Positions 33,896 through 42,286 of a stretch of 64,000 nucleotides of DNA are shown piece after piece. Positions within the stretch are counted from its first letter, which is position 1; every line of letters starts with the position of its first letter. Under the pieces are notes generated by a model. It saw nothing but the letters and a program-made list of their open reading frames with translations, made no database searches and had not been told where the DNA came from. A program made the translations under genes and the position numbers. The stretch comes from Arenibacter algicola (lineage in GTDB: Bacteria > Bacteroidota > Bacteroidia > Flavobacteriales > Flavobacteriaceae): positions 2,294,001 to 2,358,000 of the forward strand of contig NZ_JPOO01000003.1 in the NCBI RefSeq assembly GCF_000733925.1. Reading direction: 5' to 3'.

Positions 33896-34228
33896 AGTTA
33901 CTCCGGTCAGATTTTAGAATTTTCATTTTTATCAAACCACTTTCCAACAATCCCAATGAAGATTTGTTTCCACATTCAAACCTTACTTAAACACTGAAGT
34001 TATATACGTGATCCAATAGGTTTATTTTGGTGATTTTAGCAAGGCTTTAAACAATTAATGTTGATCAAAAATAGCCTTTCCCAATAAAAATATTAGGGTT
34101 TTTCAGAAAAAATACTTCGGAATTGGTAGGATTATCGCATTTATTCCCGAACAGACAACTAACTAAATCCAAGATTATGAAGCAGTAATATTGGCTATAA
34201 TAAGACTGGCTGTAAAGATTGCAGCCCA
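33896..34228. other. Intergenic region
   Basis: 333 bp between the PPTase stop and pnuC start, both minus-strand. A small hairpin GGCTG/CAGCC at 34209-34227 directly follows the PPTase gene and may end it weakly. The rest is AT-rich; I found no TPP-type element and no small gene. Confidence 0.5.
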
Positions 34229-34861
34229 CTAATTTTTAATGGCATACACACAGGTATATCCCTCAAACTCCAAAAATATAATATTGTAGTGGGAGGCCTT
34301 TCCCTTATATAGAATGGTGCCAGTAGTCTCTGAGTCGGACAAAGAAAAATCCGTAATATCTATATGGTGCAAAAAACTTAGGCCATGTTGGGCATATATC
34401 TTGTACAAGGATTCCTTTGCTCCCCAAACAATGGTAAGTTTTCTTACCAAGGCATCCGCATTTGCCACGGTTTTGTATTCCTCCAATGGGGTATACTTGT
34501 TTGCTATCCTTAGAATCTTATCACGTTGCATTTCAATGTCGATTCCTACCTCTTTGGTATCCGAAATAATAATTCCCGTAAATTCGTGTGAATGTGTAAT
34601 GGAGATAAACTTGCCATCTGTCAAATGCGGTTTGCCCGCATCATCATAAAATAGATCGTGATCAACATAACCCTCTATTGCCATTAAATGTCTTATACTC
34701 AGGAACCCCCTTCTATGCAATTCCGACTTCATTCCCATCATACGTTTTTGGCAATGCGGAGTAAGCACAACCCCTTCAGAAAGTTGGGATTCCGTTTCTT
34801 CAACTTTCCAAATCAAGACTTTAGCATCGTCCCCAACTGTTATTGTTTTGTAAAGAGGCAT
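34229..34861 (-). CDS. 4'-phosphopantetheinyl transferase superfamily protein
   Basis: 210 residues. Transfers phosphopantetheine from CoA to a carrier protein serine. The magnesium-binding EVGIDIEMQRDK (Asp and Glu) and the WGAKESLYKIY signature (Glu, Lys) are intact, and the size fits the two-lobed Sfp-type group. A His in ITHSHEF contributes to CoA binding. It is divergent from ahcY. A carrier-linked partner may be the thioester-reductase-like SDR at 36476, though other targets are equally possible. Single gene. Confidence 0.93.
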   Translation of the reverse strand: MPLYKTITVGDDAKVLIWKVEETESQLSEGVVLTPHCQKRMMGMKSELHRRGFLSIRHLMAIEGYVDHDLFYDDAGKPHLTDGKFISITHSHEFTGIIISDTKEVGIDIEMQRDKILRIANKYTPLEEYKTVANADALVRKLTIVWGAKESLYKIYAQHGLSFLHHIDITDFSLSDSETTGTILYKGKASHYNIIFLEFEGYTCVYAIKN

Positions 34862-35050
34862 TAGATTATTTAAGTTATTACTACCTTTGCAAATGCAAAA
34901 TACAAGTATATTGTTCTATTACTAAAATAAAAATAAAAAAGGAGAAGAAATAGGCTATTCGAAGATATTCTTCATTTAAATTGTTTTTAATTTATTCTTC
35001 CGATTTATTTTCAAACGAATACGAGCAACTAACTATAACAAAAAAAGTTT

Positions 35051-36367
35051 ATGAGTACTAAAACCATTCCTTACGTACCCTATAAAGTAAAAGACATTGG
35101 CTTGGCCAAATGGGGAAGAAAAGAAATTGAACTTGCGGAAGCCGAAATGCCCGGACTAATGTCCTTAAGGGAAGAGTACGGAAAAGAACAGCCTCTTAAA
35201 GGCGCCCGTATTGCCGGGTGTTTGCATATGACCATACAAACAGCGGTACTCATCGAGACCTTGGTTGCCCTTGGCGCAGAGGTGACTTGGAGTTCATGTA
35301 ATATTTTCTCTACCCAAGATCAGGCTGCTGCTGCTATAGCCGCAGCCGGGGTTCCTGTATATGCATGGAAGGGAATGAACGAAGAAGAATTTAATTGGGC
35401 CATTGAACAGACCTTGTTTTTCGGAGAAGATCGTCAACCCTTAAACATGATCTTGGATGATGGGGGAGATCTTACCAACATGGTATTGGACAAATACCCA
35501 GAATTGGCTTCAGGTATCAAAGGCCTTTCCGAAGAGACTACCACTGGTGTTCATAGGCTTTATGAAAGGGTAAAAAAAGGAACCTTGCCAATGCCCGCCA
35601 TCAATGTTAACGATTCTGTTACAAAATCCAAATTCGACAACAAATACGGTTGCAGGGAAAGTGCCGTAGATGCTATTCGCAGGGCTACGGATACAATGCT
35701 TGCGGGCAAAAGAGTTGTAGTTGCCGGATACGGTGATGTAGGAAAAGGTACAGCAGCTTCTTTTAAAGGAGCGGGTTCTATTGTTACAGTTACCGAAATT
35801 GATCCAATTTGTGCCTTACAGGCAGCTATGGACGGTTTTGAGGTAAAGAAAATGGATACAGTGGTTGGAAATGCCGATATCGTAATAACCACTACCGGAA
35901 ATAAGGATATTATTCAGTCGCAGCATTTTAAAGCGATGAAAGACAAAGTAATAGTGTGTAATATTGGCCATTTCGACAATGAAATAGACATGTCATGGCT
36001 GAACAAAAATTACGGCCATACCAAGGATGAAATAAAACCACAGGTTGACAAATATACCCTTGAAGGAAAGGATATTATTGTTTTGGCAGAAGGTAGGTTG
36101 GTAAACTTGGGATGCGCTACCGGTCATCCAAGTTTTGTAATGAGCAACTCCTTCACCAACCAAACCTTGGCGCAAATGGAACTTTGGAACCATAGTGACA
36201 AATACAATAATGACGTATATATGCTTCCAAAACATTTGGACGAAAAAGTGGCCGCTTTGCACCTATCCCGATTGGGAGTGGAATTGGAAACTTTAAGACC
36301 GGAACAGGCAGAATATATTGGAGTAACCGTTGAGGGTCCTTTTAAGCCCGATTATTATAGGTACTAG
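35051..36367 (+). CDS. ahcY: Adenosylhomocysteinase
   Basis: 438 residues, normal for the bacterial form without the plant insertion. Splits S-adenosylhomocysteine into adenosine and homocysteine using tightly bound NAD. NAD-binding is seen in VVAGYGDVGKG (about 219-229), the substrate-domain motif in SSCNIFSTQDQAAAAI (about 77-92), and the C-terminal LGVELETLRPEQAEYIGV with the KPDYYRY end that reaches the neighbouring subunit. A single gene with a strong terminator. A TACCTTTG box at 34882-34889 may be its promoter -7 element. Confidence 0.99.
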   Translation: MSTKTIPYVPYKVKDIGLAKWGRKEIELAEAEMPGLMSLREEYGKEQPLKGARIAGCLHMTIQTAVLIETLVALGAEVTWSSCNIFSTQDQAAAAIAAAGVPVYAWKGMNEEEFNWAIEQTLFFGEDRQPLNMILDDGGDLTNMVLDKYPELASGIKGLSEETTTGVHRLYERVKKGTLPMPAINVNDSVTKSKFDNKYGCRESAVDAIRRATDTMLAGKRVVVAGYGDVGKGTAASFKGAGSIVTVTEIDPICALQAAMDGFEVKKMDTVVGNADIVITTTGNKDIIQSQHFKAMKDKVIVCNIGHFDNEIDMSWLNKNYGHTKDEIKPQVDKYTLEGKDIIVLAEGRLVNLGCATGHPSFVMSNSFTNQTLAQMELWNHSDKYNNDVYMLPKHLDEKVAALHLSRLGVELETLRPEQAEYIGVTVEGPFKPDYYRY

Positions 36368-36416
36368 ACTGCCTTCTTGTTTGGAAAGATTCAAGAATCC
36401 ATTATAATACAAAACC

Positions 36417-36457
36417 AAAATCCTTATCACTCAAACAGATAAGGATTTTGATTTTTT
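36417..36457 (+). terminator. Terminator after ahcY
   Basis: Twelve-base stem AAAATCCTTATC (36417-36428) against GATAAGGATTTT (36438-36449), loop of 9 nt, followed by GATTTTTTAA. Confidence 0.92.
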
Positions 36458-36475
36458 AATTCCTACACCAACTTA

Positions 36476-37579
36476 ATGAACATACTCTTAACCGGAGCTA
36501 CTGGAACCTTAGGTTCTAGAGTATTATTTTCGCTTTTGGAACTTCGCTTTCAAAGTATAGACAACATTTACCTCCCCGTTCGTAAGAAAACTTCTGTTGG
36601 ACCTGAACAACGAATCATAAATGTAGTTTCAAGTGAGTTCGCAACAGATTTTGTAAAAAAGAACCTTCCTGAAGTCTTAAAAAAAATAGTCACGGTAGAT
36701 GCGGAAAAATTATTAAATCCGGCTTCTTTTCTAGGAAATAATAAGTTGGATTATTTTATACACTCGGCCGGGTATGTCAATTTATCAACTGATCCTGCCG
36801 CCAAGGAGGAAATATTCAATCAAAATTTACAGTTTACCAAAGATATATTCGATACCTATTGCAGCCATATTGTAAAATTCGTCTATATAAGTACGGCATT
36901 TGCCGCAGGAAATATAGGTGGATTATTGCACAACGATTATACCAACATAAAAAACGGTAATTACCGCAATCATTACGAAGCCTCCAAACACGCTTCGGAA
37001 AAGTTCCTGTTAAAAGCTGGTAGGGCAAAAAATATTCCAATTCAAATTTTGCGGCCCAGTGTGCTTGGGGGAAATATTTATGGGAGCCCAAATTATTTTA
37101 TATCAAAATACATGGTCTTTTACCTTTTTGCGAAGTTTTTTCACAATAGCAGCTCGAAGGACGCCATACGTATTACTACCAAAACGGACACTGGGTTAAA
37201 TATTATTCCAACGGACTATGCCGCTCAGGTAATTGCCATGGTGATTTCTAAAGAAATTCAACAATTGAACATTGTTAATTCCAAAGAGACGAACATGAAA
37301 AAAGGCATTGCCAAAATTTTGAAGGTCGTAGGCTTCTCCAATTTTAGTTTTACCGAAGATCAAATTAATACCTCAACAGGATTTTCTTCAAAGTTGGAAG
37401 AGTTTTACTACGAAACCATTGGACTGCATTTACACCCCTACATGACCTCTAAACCCAATGAATGGGACACAAGCCTATTGGAGAGTATCTTGCCCATACC
37501 TAACTACAACCTAGTGGATTATTTATCTGAAACAGTTGCTTTTGCCAAGGCCAAGAATTTTAGAAATCAGAAGTGGTAA
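36476..37579 (+). CDS. Extended SDR, thioester-reductase-like protein
   Basis: 367 residues. Rossmann motif LLTGATGTLGSRV at the N-terminus, the conserved FIHSAGYVNLS and the catalytic YEASK near residue 168 place it in the NAD-binding-4/thioester reductase group of extended SDRs. Such proteins reduce carrier- or CoA-bound acyl groups to aldehydes or alcohols, or act as epimerases. No adenylation or carrier domain is attached, so it would act on a free-standing carrier. It follows ahcY by 109 bp with a terminator between, so it has its own promoter. Confidence 0.8.
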   Translation: MNILLTGATGTLGSRVLFSLLELRFQSIDNIYLPVRKKTSVGPEQRIINVVSSEFATDFVKKNLPEVLKKIVTVDAEKLLNPASFLGNNKLDYFIHSAGYVNLSTDPAAKEEIFNQNLQFTKDIFDTYCSHIVKFVYISTAFAAGNIGGLLHNDYTNIKNGNYRNHYEASKHASEKFLLKAGRAKNIPIQILRPSVLGGNIYGSPNYFISKYMVFYLFAKFFHNSSSKDAIRITTKTDTGLNIIPTDYAAQVIAMVISKEIQQLNIVNSKETNMKKGIAKILKVVGFSNFSFTEDQINTSTGFSSKLEEFYYETIGLHLHPYMTSKPNEWDTSLLESILPIPNYNLVDYLSETVAFAKAKNFRNQKW

Positions 37580-37613
37580 AACAAATATAGTATTCAGTAT
37601 AGTATGTAAAAAC

Positions 37614-37647
37614 AAAAAACTCTTTCCAACTAAGGAAAGAGTTTTTT
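37614..37647. terminator. Bidirectional terminator
   Basis: Perfect 14-bp stem AAAAAACTCTTTCC (37614-37627) against GGAAAGAGTTTTTT (37634-37647) with loop AACTAA. It stands between the plus-strand SDR gene and the minus-strand rpmA gene and has A/T tails on both sides. Confidence 0.95.
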
Positions 37648-37669
37648 AATACTTAAAAGCTGGAATGTA

Positions 37670-37930
37670 TTAAGCCTCAAAAGGCTCAATAGAAACATAG
37701 GATTTACCTCCTGCTTTCTTTTGGAATTTTACAAGACCGTCTACCCTTGCATGCAAGGTATGATCTTTTCCAGCATAAACATTTTCACCTGGGTTATGTT
37801 TAGTACCACGTTGTCTTACAATGATGTTCCCAGCAATGGCAGCTTGTCCACCATAAATCTTAACGCCCAAGCGTTTTGATTCTGATTCCCTACCGTTTTT
37901 AGAACTACCTACACCTTTCTTATGTGCCAT
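37670..37930 (-). CDS. rpmA: 50S ribosomal protein L27
   Basis: 86 residues starting MAHKKGVGSSKNGRES, the classic N-terminus that reaches the peptidyl transferase centre. The KRLGVKIYGGQ and GNIIVRQRGTKHNPG segments are conserved. There is no N-terminal extension that would need cleavage by Prp. It follows rplU by 24 bp in one operon, the usual order L21-L27. Confidence 0.99.
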   Translation of the reverse strand: MAHKKGVGSSKNGRESESKRLGVKIYGGQAAIAGNIIVRQRGTKHNPGENVYAGKDHTLHARVDGLVKFQKKAGGKSYVSIEPFEA

Positions 37931-37954
37931 GATATATTGTTTTAATTCTTGTTA

Positions 37955-38488
37955 TTAACTTAAAGCGGCAATCAATTCTGCTTTTTTCATTGAAGAATAA
38001 CCTTCAACTCCCTTAGCTTTTGCCAATTCTCTTAGCTCTGCAACCGTATTTTTACTCAAATCCTCGGTAGCTTTAGCTTCCTCCTTCTTTGGAGCTTCTG
38101 CTTTTACCTCTGCTTTTTTAGCAGCAGGTTTAGCTTCTTTTTTTGGTTCCGCCTTTTTCTCAGATTTTTTGGCTCCAGAGGCAATAATACCTTCTATTAC
38201 CAATTCAGTCAAATATTGACGGTGACCGTTTTTCTTTTTGTAACCTTTACGTCTTTTCTTTTTAAAGACAATTACCTTATCACCTTTTAGGTGCTTAATG
38301 ACTTTAGCCTCAACAGCGGCTCCGTCTATAGCTGGGGCGCCAATTGTTATGTTACTACCATCTTCCAACAAAAGAACGTTATCAAAGGTTACTTTGCTAC
38401 CTTCTTCGTCTTGTAAACGGTGAACATACACTTTTTGGTCTTTCGCAACTTTAAATTGCTGCCCTGCTATCTCTACAATTGCGTACAT
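37955..38488 (-). CDS. rplU: 50S ribosomal protein L21 with C-terminal extension
   Basis: 177 residues; L21 proper covers about 1-103 (MYAIVEIAGQQFKVAKDQKV, KRRKGYKKKNGHRQYL). Residues 104-177 add a Lys/Ala/Glu-rich linker and then a helical unit NTVAELRELAKAKGVEGYSS with MKKAELIAAL, which resembles a SAP/Rho-N/HeH nucleic-acid-binding domain. Such extended L21 proteins occur in Bacteroidota but the tail's job is unclear; RNA binding on or off the ribosome is a fair guess. First gene of rplU-rpmA, behind a strong promoter. Confidence 0.98.
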   Translation of the reverse strand: MYAIVEIAGQQFKVAKDQKVYVHRLQDEEGSKVTFDNVLLLEDGSNITIGAPAIDGAAVEAKVIKHLKGDKVIVFKKKRRKGYKKKNGHRQYLTELVIEGIIASGAKKSEKKAEPKKEAKPAAKKAEVKAEAPKKEEAKATEDLSKNTVAELRELAKAKGVEGYSSMKKAELIAALS

Positions 38489-38518
38489 AGCTTGTGTTAT
38501 TTATAAATTTAAGAACAA

Positions 38519-38573
38519 GCCTAATATTTACTTAGGCGGGTGCAAATATACTCCTAAATCCTTAATCCACAAG
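38519..38573 (-). promoter_or_regulatory. rplU-rpmA promoter and 5' stem-loop
   Basis: On the minus strand CTTG (38573-38570), a 19-bp spacer and TATATTTG (38550-38543) fit the Bacteroidota promoter TTTG-N19-TAnnTTTG very well. The predicted transcript start (about 38536) is the first base of a stem-loop GCCTAA/TTAGGC (38537-38519), so the mRNA would begin with a hairpin about 30 nt upstream of the start codon. Confidence 0.75.
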
Positions 38574-38588
38574 TGATTTTTGAGATTT

Positions 38589-39044
38589 TTAAACCGATTT
38601 TCTTTTGAGGTTGTTCGAAGTCTTGAACAACTGCATAAATGACAGGGTCAGAACCAAGGTAGTTGCAAAGCCCATAATGGCCACGGTAAAGAAAACAATA
38701 CCCTCCGATGTGTTATAATCGCGGAACCATACTTTGGAGAGTTCATCCAAAAATCCCAGATTAATCTCCGTAGCATAAAAGGCGAAAAACAATGTAAAGA
38801 TCAATGTCCCTACAAAACCGGTAACAATCCCCGCCGTAAAACCTTTGCCATAATTAAAGGATGGCCCTTCCTTGAGCCTAAAATATTTTATGGCCTCATA
38901 TATCCCGAATCCCGTAATTACACCATTAAAAAGACTATAAAAAATATTGGTGTGAAGATTAAAAAGGGACAACAATAAGAAATAGGCAATTAATGAGCCG
39001 CTAACAGCTATGCCAAACCTAATAGGGAGTGCAAATTGTTTCAT
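38589..39044 (-). CDS. DUF4199 domain membrane protein
   Basis: 151 residues with four membrane helices (about 10-28, 33-52, 70-95 and 115-140). The pattern with FNLHTNIFYSLFNGVITGFG, the phrase GPSFNYGKGFTAGI and a final hydrophobic hairpin is that of DUF4199, a Bacteroidota family of unknown function. It lies about 100 bp upstream of rplU on the same strand but the rplU promoter separates them. Nothing points to a substrate. Confidence 0.88.
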   Translation of the reverse strand: MKQFALPIRFGIAVSGSLIAYFLLLSLFNLHTNIFYSLFNGVITGFGIYEAIKYFRLKEGPSFNYGKGFTAGIVTGFVGTLIFTLFFAFYATEINLGFLDELSKVWFRDYNTSEGIVFFTVAIMGFATTLVLTLSFMQLFKTSNNLKRKSV

Positions 39045-39472
39045 TGTATAGAATTTTCTAGGTTATGCATTTAATTTACAGAATTTTAATGATTTATGCA
39101 CGCAAATTAACAAGGAATTGATTTTATAGTCGATTTTAGCCCCGAATCACATTAAACCCTCCGCACAATTCCTTTATTTAAAGGTTAAGTGGATTATTCC
39201 TTGCTCAAAAGCTTGTTAATGAAATTGATATTATTGGGGATATGGGCCAAAATTTGGTTGAATTATCATCAAAATAATTCAAGTGTACAAAATAACACCT
39301 GTCGATTTTCGCGAAAATGGGATTCGATTGCAGTTATAAAACGTTCACAATTCAGTATCTTTGATATCTTATAAAGTAATGGTGCCGACCATTTAAAAAA
39401 ACGTCCGCCCAACTTAAAAAATTATCTTAAAAGGCCACTTTAGCCACGCGTAACAACATTAAACTTTACCTG
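39045..39472. other. Intergenic region, AT-rich
   Basis: 428 bp between the divergent DUF4199 and lipoprotein genes. Short open frames are present but lack starts, composition or neighbours that would support a gene. No repeat or strong hairpin was seen; both promoters should lie here. Confidence 0.5.
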
Positions 39473-39889
39473 ATGATAAAAAAATTAACCCTTATCCTAT
39501 CCGTCGTAATAGCGGTTGCCTACTCCTGTAAAGATGAAAACAAGGAGAATTCACAAATGAAAGGCGTAATGGCTATCCATGATGAGGTAATGCCAAAAAT
39601 GGGGACTATAGGCAAATTAGTGGCACAATTGGACGAAAAAATTACGAACGATGCCTCTTCCGACGACTATGTAGCTGCCAGAGAGGAATTAAAGGCTGCA
39701 CACAAGGCTATGATGGACTGGATGAAAAGCTTTGGCGATAGATTTGATGGCGACGAGATACTGAACGGAAAAGCGTTGACGGAAGAAAAACAAAAATGGC
39801 TGGATGAGGAAGAGACCAAAGTCAAGGCCCTTAAGGATCAAATAAATTCCAGTATTAAGCAAGCGGAGGACTTATTACAAAACAATTAA
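39473..39889 (+). CDS. Small helical lipoprotein of unknown function
   Basis: 138 residues. Lipoprotein signal with lipobox AYSC (Cys19), then an almost wholly helical, highly charged body rich in Lys, Glu and Asp (for example TEEKQKWLDEEETKVKALKD), likely a coiled coil or helical bundle. Homologues in flavobacteria are sometimes called viral A-type inclusion protein, a label from coiled-coil similarity only. It ends 7 bp from the convergent gldD gene. Probably periplasmic; function unknown. Confidence 0.8.
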   Translation: MIKKLTLILSVVIAVAYSCKDENKENSQMKGVMAIHDEVMPKMGTIGKLVAQLDEKITNDASSDDYVAAREELKAAHKAMMDWMKSFGDRFDGDEILNGKALTEEKQKWLDEEETKVKALKDQINSSIKQAEDLLQNN

Positions 39890-39896
39890 AGCAATA

Positions 39897-40451
39897 CTAC
39901 TCCGTCCAGCGTAAGGATTCAATAATTTTGCGAATATCCTTTTGCAGATGTACCGCAGCTGGCAAAATAGAATCATAATTAGGTTGGGCATAAAAATACA
40001 ATGACCCGGTTACGAAGTGCTTTGTACTGTCCGTTACATAAAACTGGGATTGCGAAGCTGCATTACCCTTTACTTCATAATACATTCCATATACCTTGTG
40101 AGGTTCGTTAACAACGGGTTCCTCATAAATACCGTCGGCCTTCACAACGTGCTCGTAGCTTAGTTTTTGAGCATCGGTAAGCAGTTTGTCCAAATTGCCG
40201 TTCACCGCCTTATAATTAATAAAAATAGAACCTTTCATAAGGGGGTAGTCCAATGTAAAGGAGGTATTGGACTCGGATTTCAATTTGGCCATTTCATTGT
40301 ATTTGACAGAAAAGTGTTCTGTTTCCAAGATTGCTTCCTTACCCGCGGGATATTCCAGCCTAAGCATTGCCTTAGGTTTCGGCAAAACGTCGTCCTTACA
40401 TGACGATGCAAGACACAATAATAAAACAATAAGTCCGAGGTTAAGCTTCAT
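39897..40451 (-). CDS. gldD: Gliding motility lipoprotein GldD
   Basis: 184 residues. Lipobox ASSC (Cys18), followed by the family's MLRLEYPAGKEAILET and a C-terminal FYAQPNYDSILPAAVHLQKDI-type segment. GldD is required for gliding and chitin use in Flavobacterium johnsoniae, though its molecular task is not settled. It overlaps the end of gldE by 11 bp, and mutY-ssb-gldE-gldD is the known flavobacterial order. Confidence 0.96.
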   Translation of the reverse strand: MKLNLGLIVLLLCLASSCKDDVLPKPKAMLRLEYPAGKEAILETEHFSVKYNEMAKLKSESNTSFTLDYPLMKGSIFINYKAVNGNLDKLLTDAQKLSYEHVVKADGIYEEPVVNEPHKVYGMYYEVKGNAASQSQFYVTDSTKHFVTGSLYFYAQPNYDSILPAAVHLQKDIRKIIESLRWTE

Positions 40452-41769
40452 GGGGCAATGTAATTTTTATTTGTTTCAATCGCTTTTTATCCAAGCTCTC
40501 CACAATAAATTGATACTCTTTGAACATTACCACCTCACCTCTTTTAGGAAAACTTCCTGCAATTTCCAGGACAAAACCTGCTACCGTTTCGGACTCGCCC
40601 TTTTTCTCCTCAAAATCGTCCTCATCCTCAATTTTGGCCACTCTATAAAAATCCTTCAAAGCAGTTTTGCCATCGAAGACAAAGTTAAAATCGTCCAGCT
40701 TAGAGAAAATTAAGTCCTCATCATCAAACTCATCACTGATATCCCCTACAATTTCCTCAATAATATCTTCAAGGGTAACTATTCCCGAAGTACCCCCGTA
40801 CTCATCTACCACAATGGCCAAATGATTTTTCTTGGTCTGAAAATCCAGCAACAGGTTGTCCAGTTTCTTGTTCTCAGGGACAAAATAGGGCTCCCTGATC
40901 AACGACATCCAATTAAAGGTTTTTCGGTCTATATAAGGCAGGAGATCCTTAACATAAAGTACCCCCAGTACGTTGTCCATATTCTGGGAAAAAACTGGTA
41001 TCCTTGAGTAGCCATGGGTTTTTATCTCCGCCAAAACTTCCAAAAACTTCATTTCTTCATTAAGGGCAAAAATATCAATCCTAGGTCGCATCACCTGTTT
41101 GGTATCCGTATTTCCAAAAGAAACGATCCCTTCAAGTATTTTCTGCTCTTCCACGGTAGTATCCCCCTCGGAGGTGAGCTCCAATGCCTGGGACAAATGA
41201 CCCACGTTAAGATTGGATTTCTGTTTGCCCAATTTGTTATATAGGAAAATGGTAGCGGACCTCATTGGCAAACTTAAAGGCGAAAACAGAAAATCCAGTA
41301 CCTTTAAAGGAAAAGCCATGAAAAAGGCGAAGGTAAATCTATTGCGATTGGCGTATACTTTGGGTAAAATCTCCCCAAACATCAATATTAAAAAGGTAAC
41401 CACTACTACCTCCAAAAGAAAGCGTACCGGAACAAGTCCTAAAATAACATAGGTAATATCGGCGAAAATGGTGTCGCCAATATTATTGAACAATAATACC
41501 ACCCCAATATTTATGGCATTGTTGGCAATCAATATGGTGGCCAAAAGTTTTTTGGGGCGATCCAAGAGGGCTACAATAATTTTTCCTTTGGCCGTCTTTT
41601 TTTCCTCTATCTCATTAACATCGGTTTGGGATAGGCCAAAAAAAGCCACTTCAGCCCCAGAAATAAGGGCAGAAAAAGACAATAAAATAAAAAGGAATGC
41701 GATTTTAAAAGCAAAACCGCTATCGACTGCAATAAAATTCAATAATAAACTAAGGGGGTCTGGGTCCAA
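40441..41769 (-). CDS. gldE: Gliding motility protein GldE (CNNM/CorC-like)
   Basis: 442 residues. An N-terminal CNNM/DUF21 membrane region with four helices (about 20-165; FSALISGAEVAFFGLSQTDV), two CBS domains (about 205-325; VMRPRIDIFAL and AIVVDEYGGTSGIVTLEDI), and a CorC_HlyC domain at the end. The frame has no ATG near its start: an in-frame TGA lies two codons before the TTG at 41769, so translation must begin at that TTG or later, and the homologous start is there. GldE supports GldD function in gliding; a cation-transport-like role is suggested by the fold. Overlaps gldD by 11 bp. Confidence 0.95.
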   Translation of the reverse strand: MDPDPLSLLLNFIAVDSGFAFKIAFLFILLSFSALISGAEVAFFGLSQTDVNEIEEKKTAKGKIIVALLDRPKKLLATILIANNAINIGVVLLFNNIGDTIFADITYVILGLVPVRFLLEVVVVTFLILMFGEILPKVYANRNRFTFAFFMAFPLKVLDFLFSPLSLPMRSATIFLYNKLGKQKSNLNVGHLSQALELTSEGDTTVEEQKILEGIVSFGNTDTKQVMRPRIDIFALNEEMKFLEVLAEIKTHGYSRIPVFSQNMDNVLGVLYVKDLLPYIDRKTFNWMSLIREPYFVPENKKLDNLLLDFQTKKNHLAIVVDEYGGTSGIVTLEDIIEEIVGDISDEFDDEDLIFSKLDDFNFVFDGKTALKDFYRVAKIEDEDDFEEKKGESETVAGFVLEIAGSFPKRGEVVMFKEYQFIVESLDKKRLKQIKITLPHEA

Positions 41770-41794
41770 TAGTCAGTCTTTAAATTTAATTAAT

Positions 41795-42262
41795 CTAGAA
41801 TGGTAAATCATCTTCCTCTTCAGGTCCGTTGTTACCTAACGGCTCATTAACCTTATTTGTTGTGGCAGTTGTACCTTGCTGTGGTTGATTCTGGCTGCTT
41901 GCCTGGGCATTGGCCATACTTTCCTTTTTGGTGGTCAAAAAGGTAAAATCCTGAACATGAACCTCGGTAGTATACCTGGTATTCCCATCTTCCCCTTGCC
42001 ATTGACGGTTTTTAAGTCGGCCTTCCACGTAAATCTTGTCCCCTTTACTTAGGTATTTTTCACATATTTCAGCTGCCTTGTTCCGAACCACTATGTTATG
42101 CCAATCAGTATTGGTTACCCTTTCCCCTGTCTGCTTATTGGTATAGGTCTCATTGGTAGCCAATGGAAATCTCCCAATACAGTTTCCACCTTCAAAAAAG
42201 TGAATTTTAACCTCATCTCCCAAATGCCCAATCAGCATTACCTTATTTAGTGTTCCGCTCAT
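41795..42262 (-). CDS. ssb: Single-stranded DNA-binding protein
   Basis: 155 residues. OB-fold domain at 1-110 (NKVMLIGHLGDEVKI, TDWHNIVVRNKAAEICEKYL, KIYVEGRLKNRQWQ), a Gln/Asn/Thr-rich linker, and the acidic tip EEEDDLPF that recruits repair proteins. It lies between mutY and gldE with 24-25 bp gaps. This may be the main or a second SSB; the full length and intact tip fit a main one. Confidence 0.97.
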   Translation of the reverse strand: MSGTLNKVMLIGHLGDEVKIHFFEGGNCIGRFPLATNETYTNKQTGERVTNTDWHNIVVRNKAAEICEKYLSKGDKIYVEGRLKNRQWQGEDGNTRYTTEVHVQDFTFLTTKKESMANAQASSQNQPQQGTTATTNKVNEPLGNNGPEEEDDLPF

Positions 42263-42286
42263 AACTCAAATTAAAGTTCAAAAGTA

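Noticed and set aside
33896..33990. A possible TPP riboswitch before pnuC, which would make it a thiamin carrier
   Set aside because: The minus-strand leader lacks CTGAGA, GAACCTG and the other THI-box pieces.
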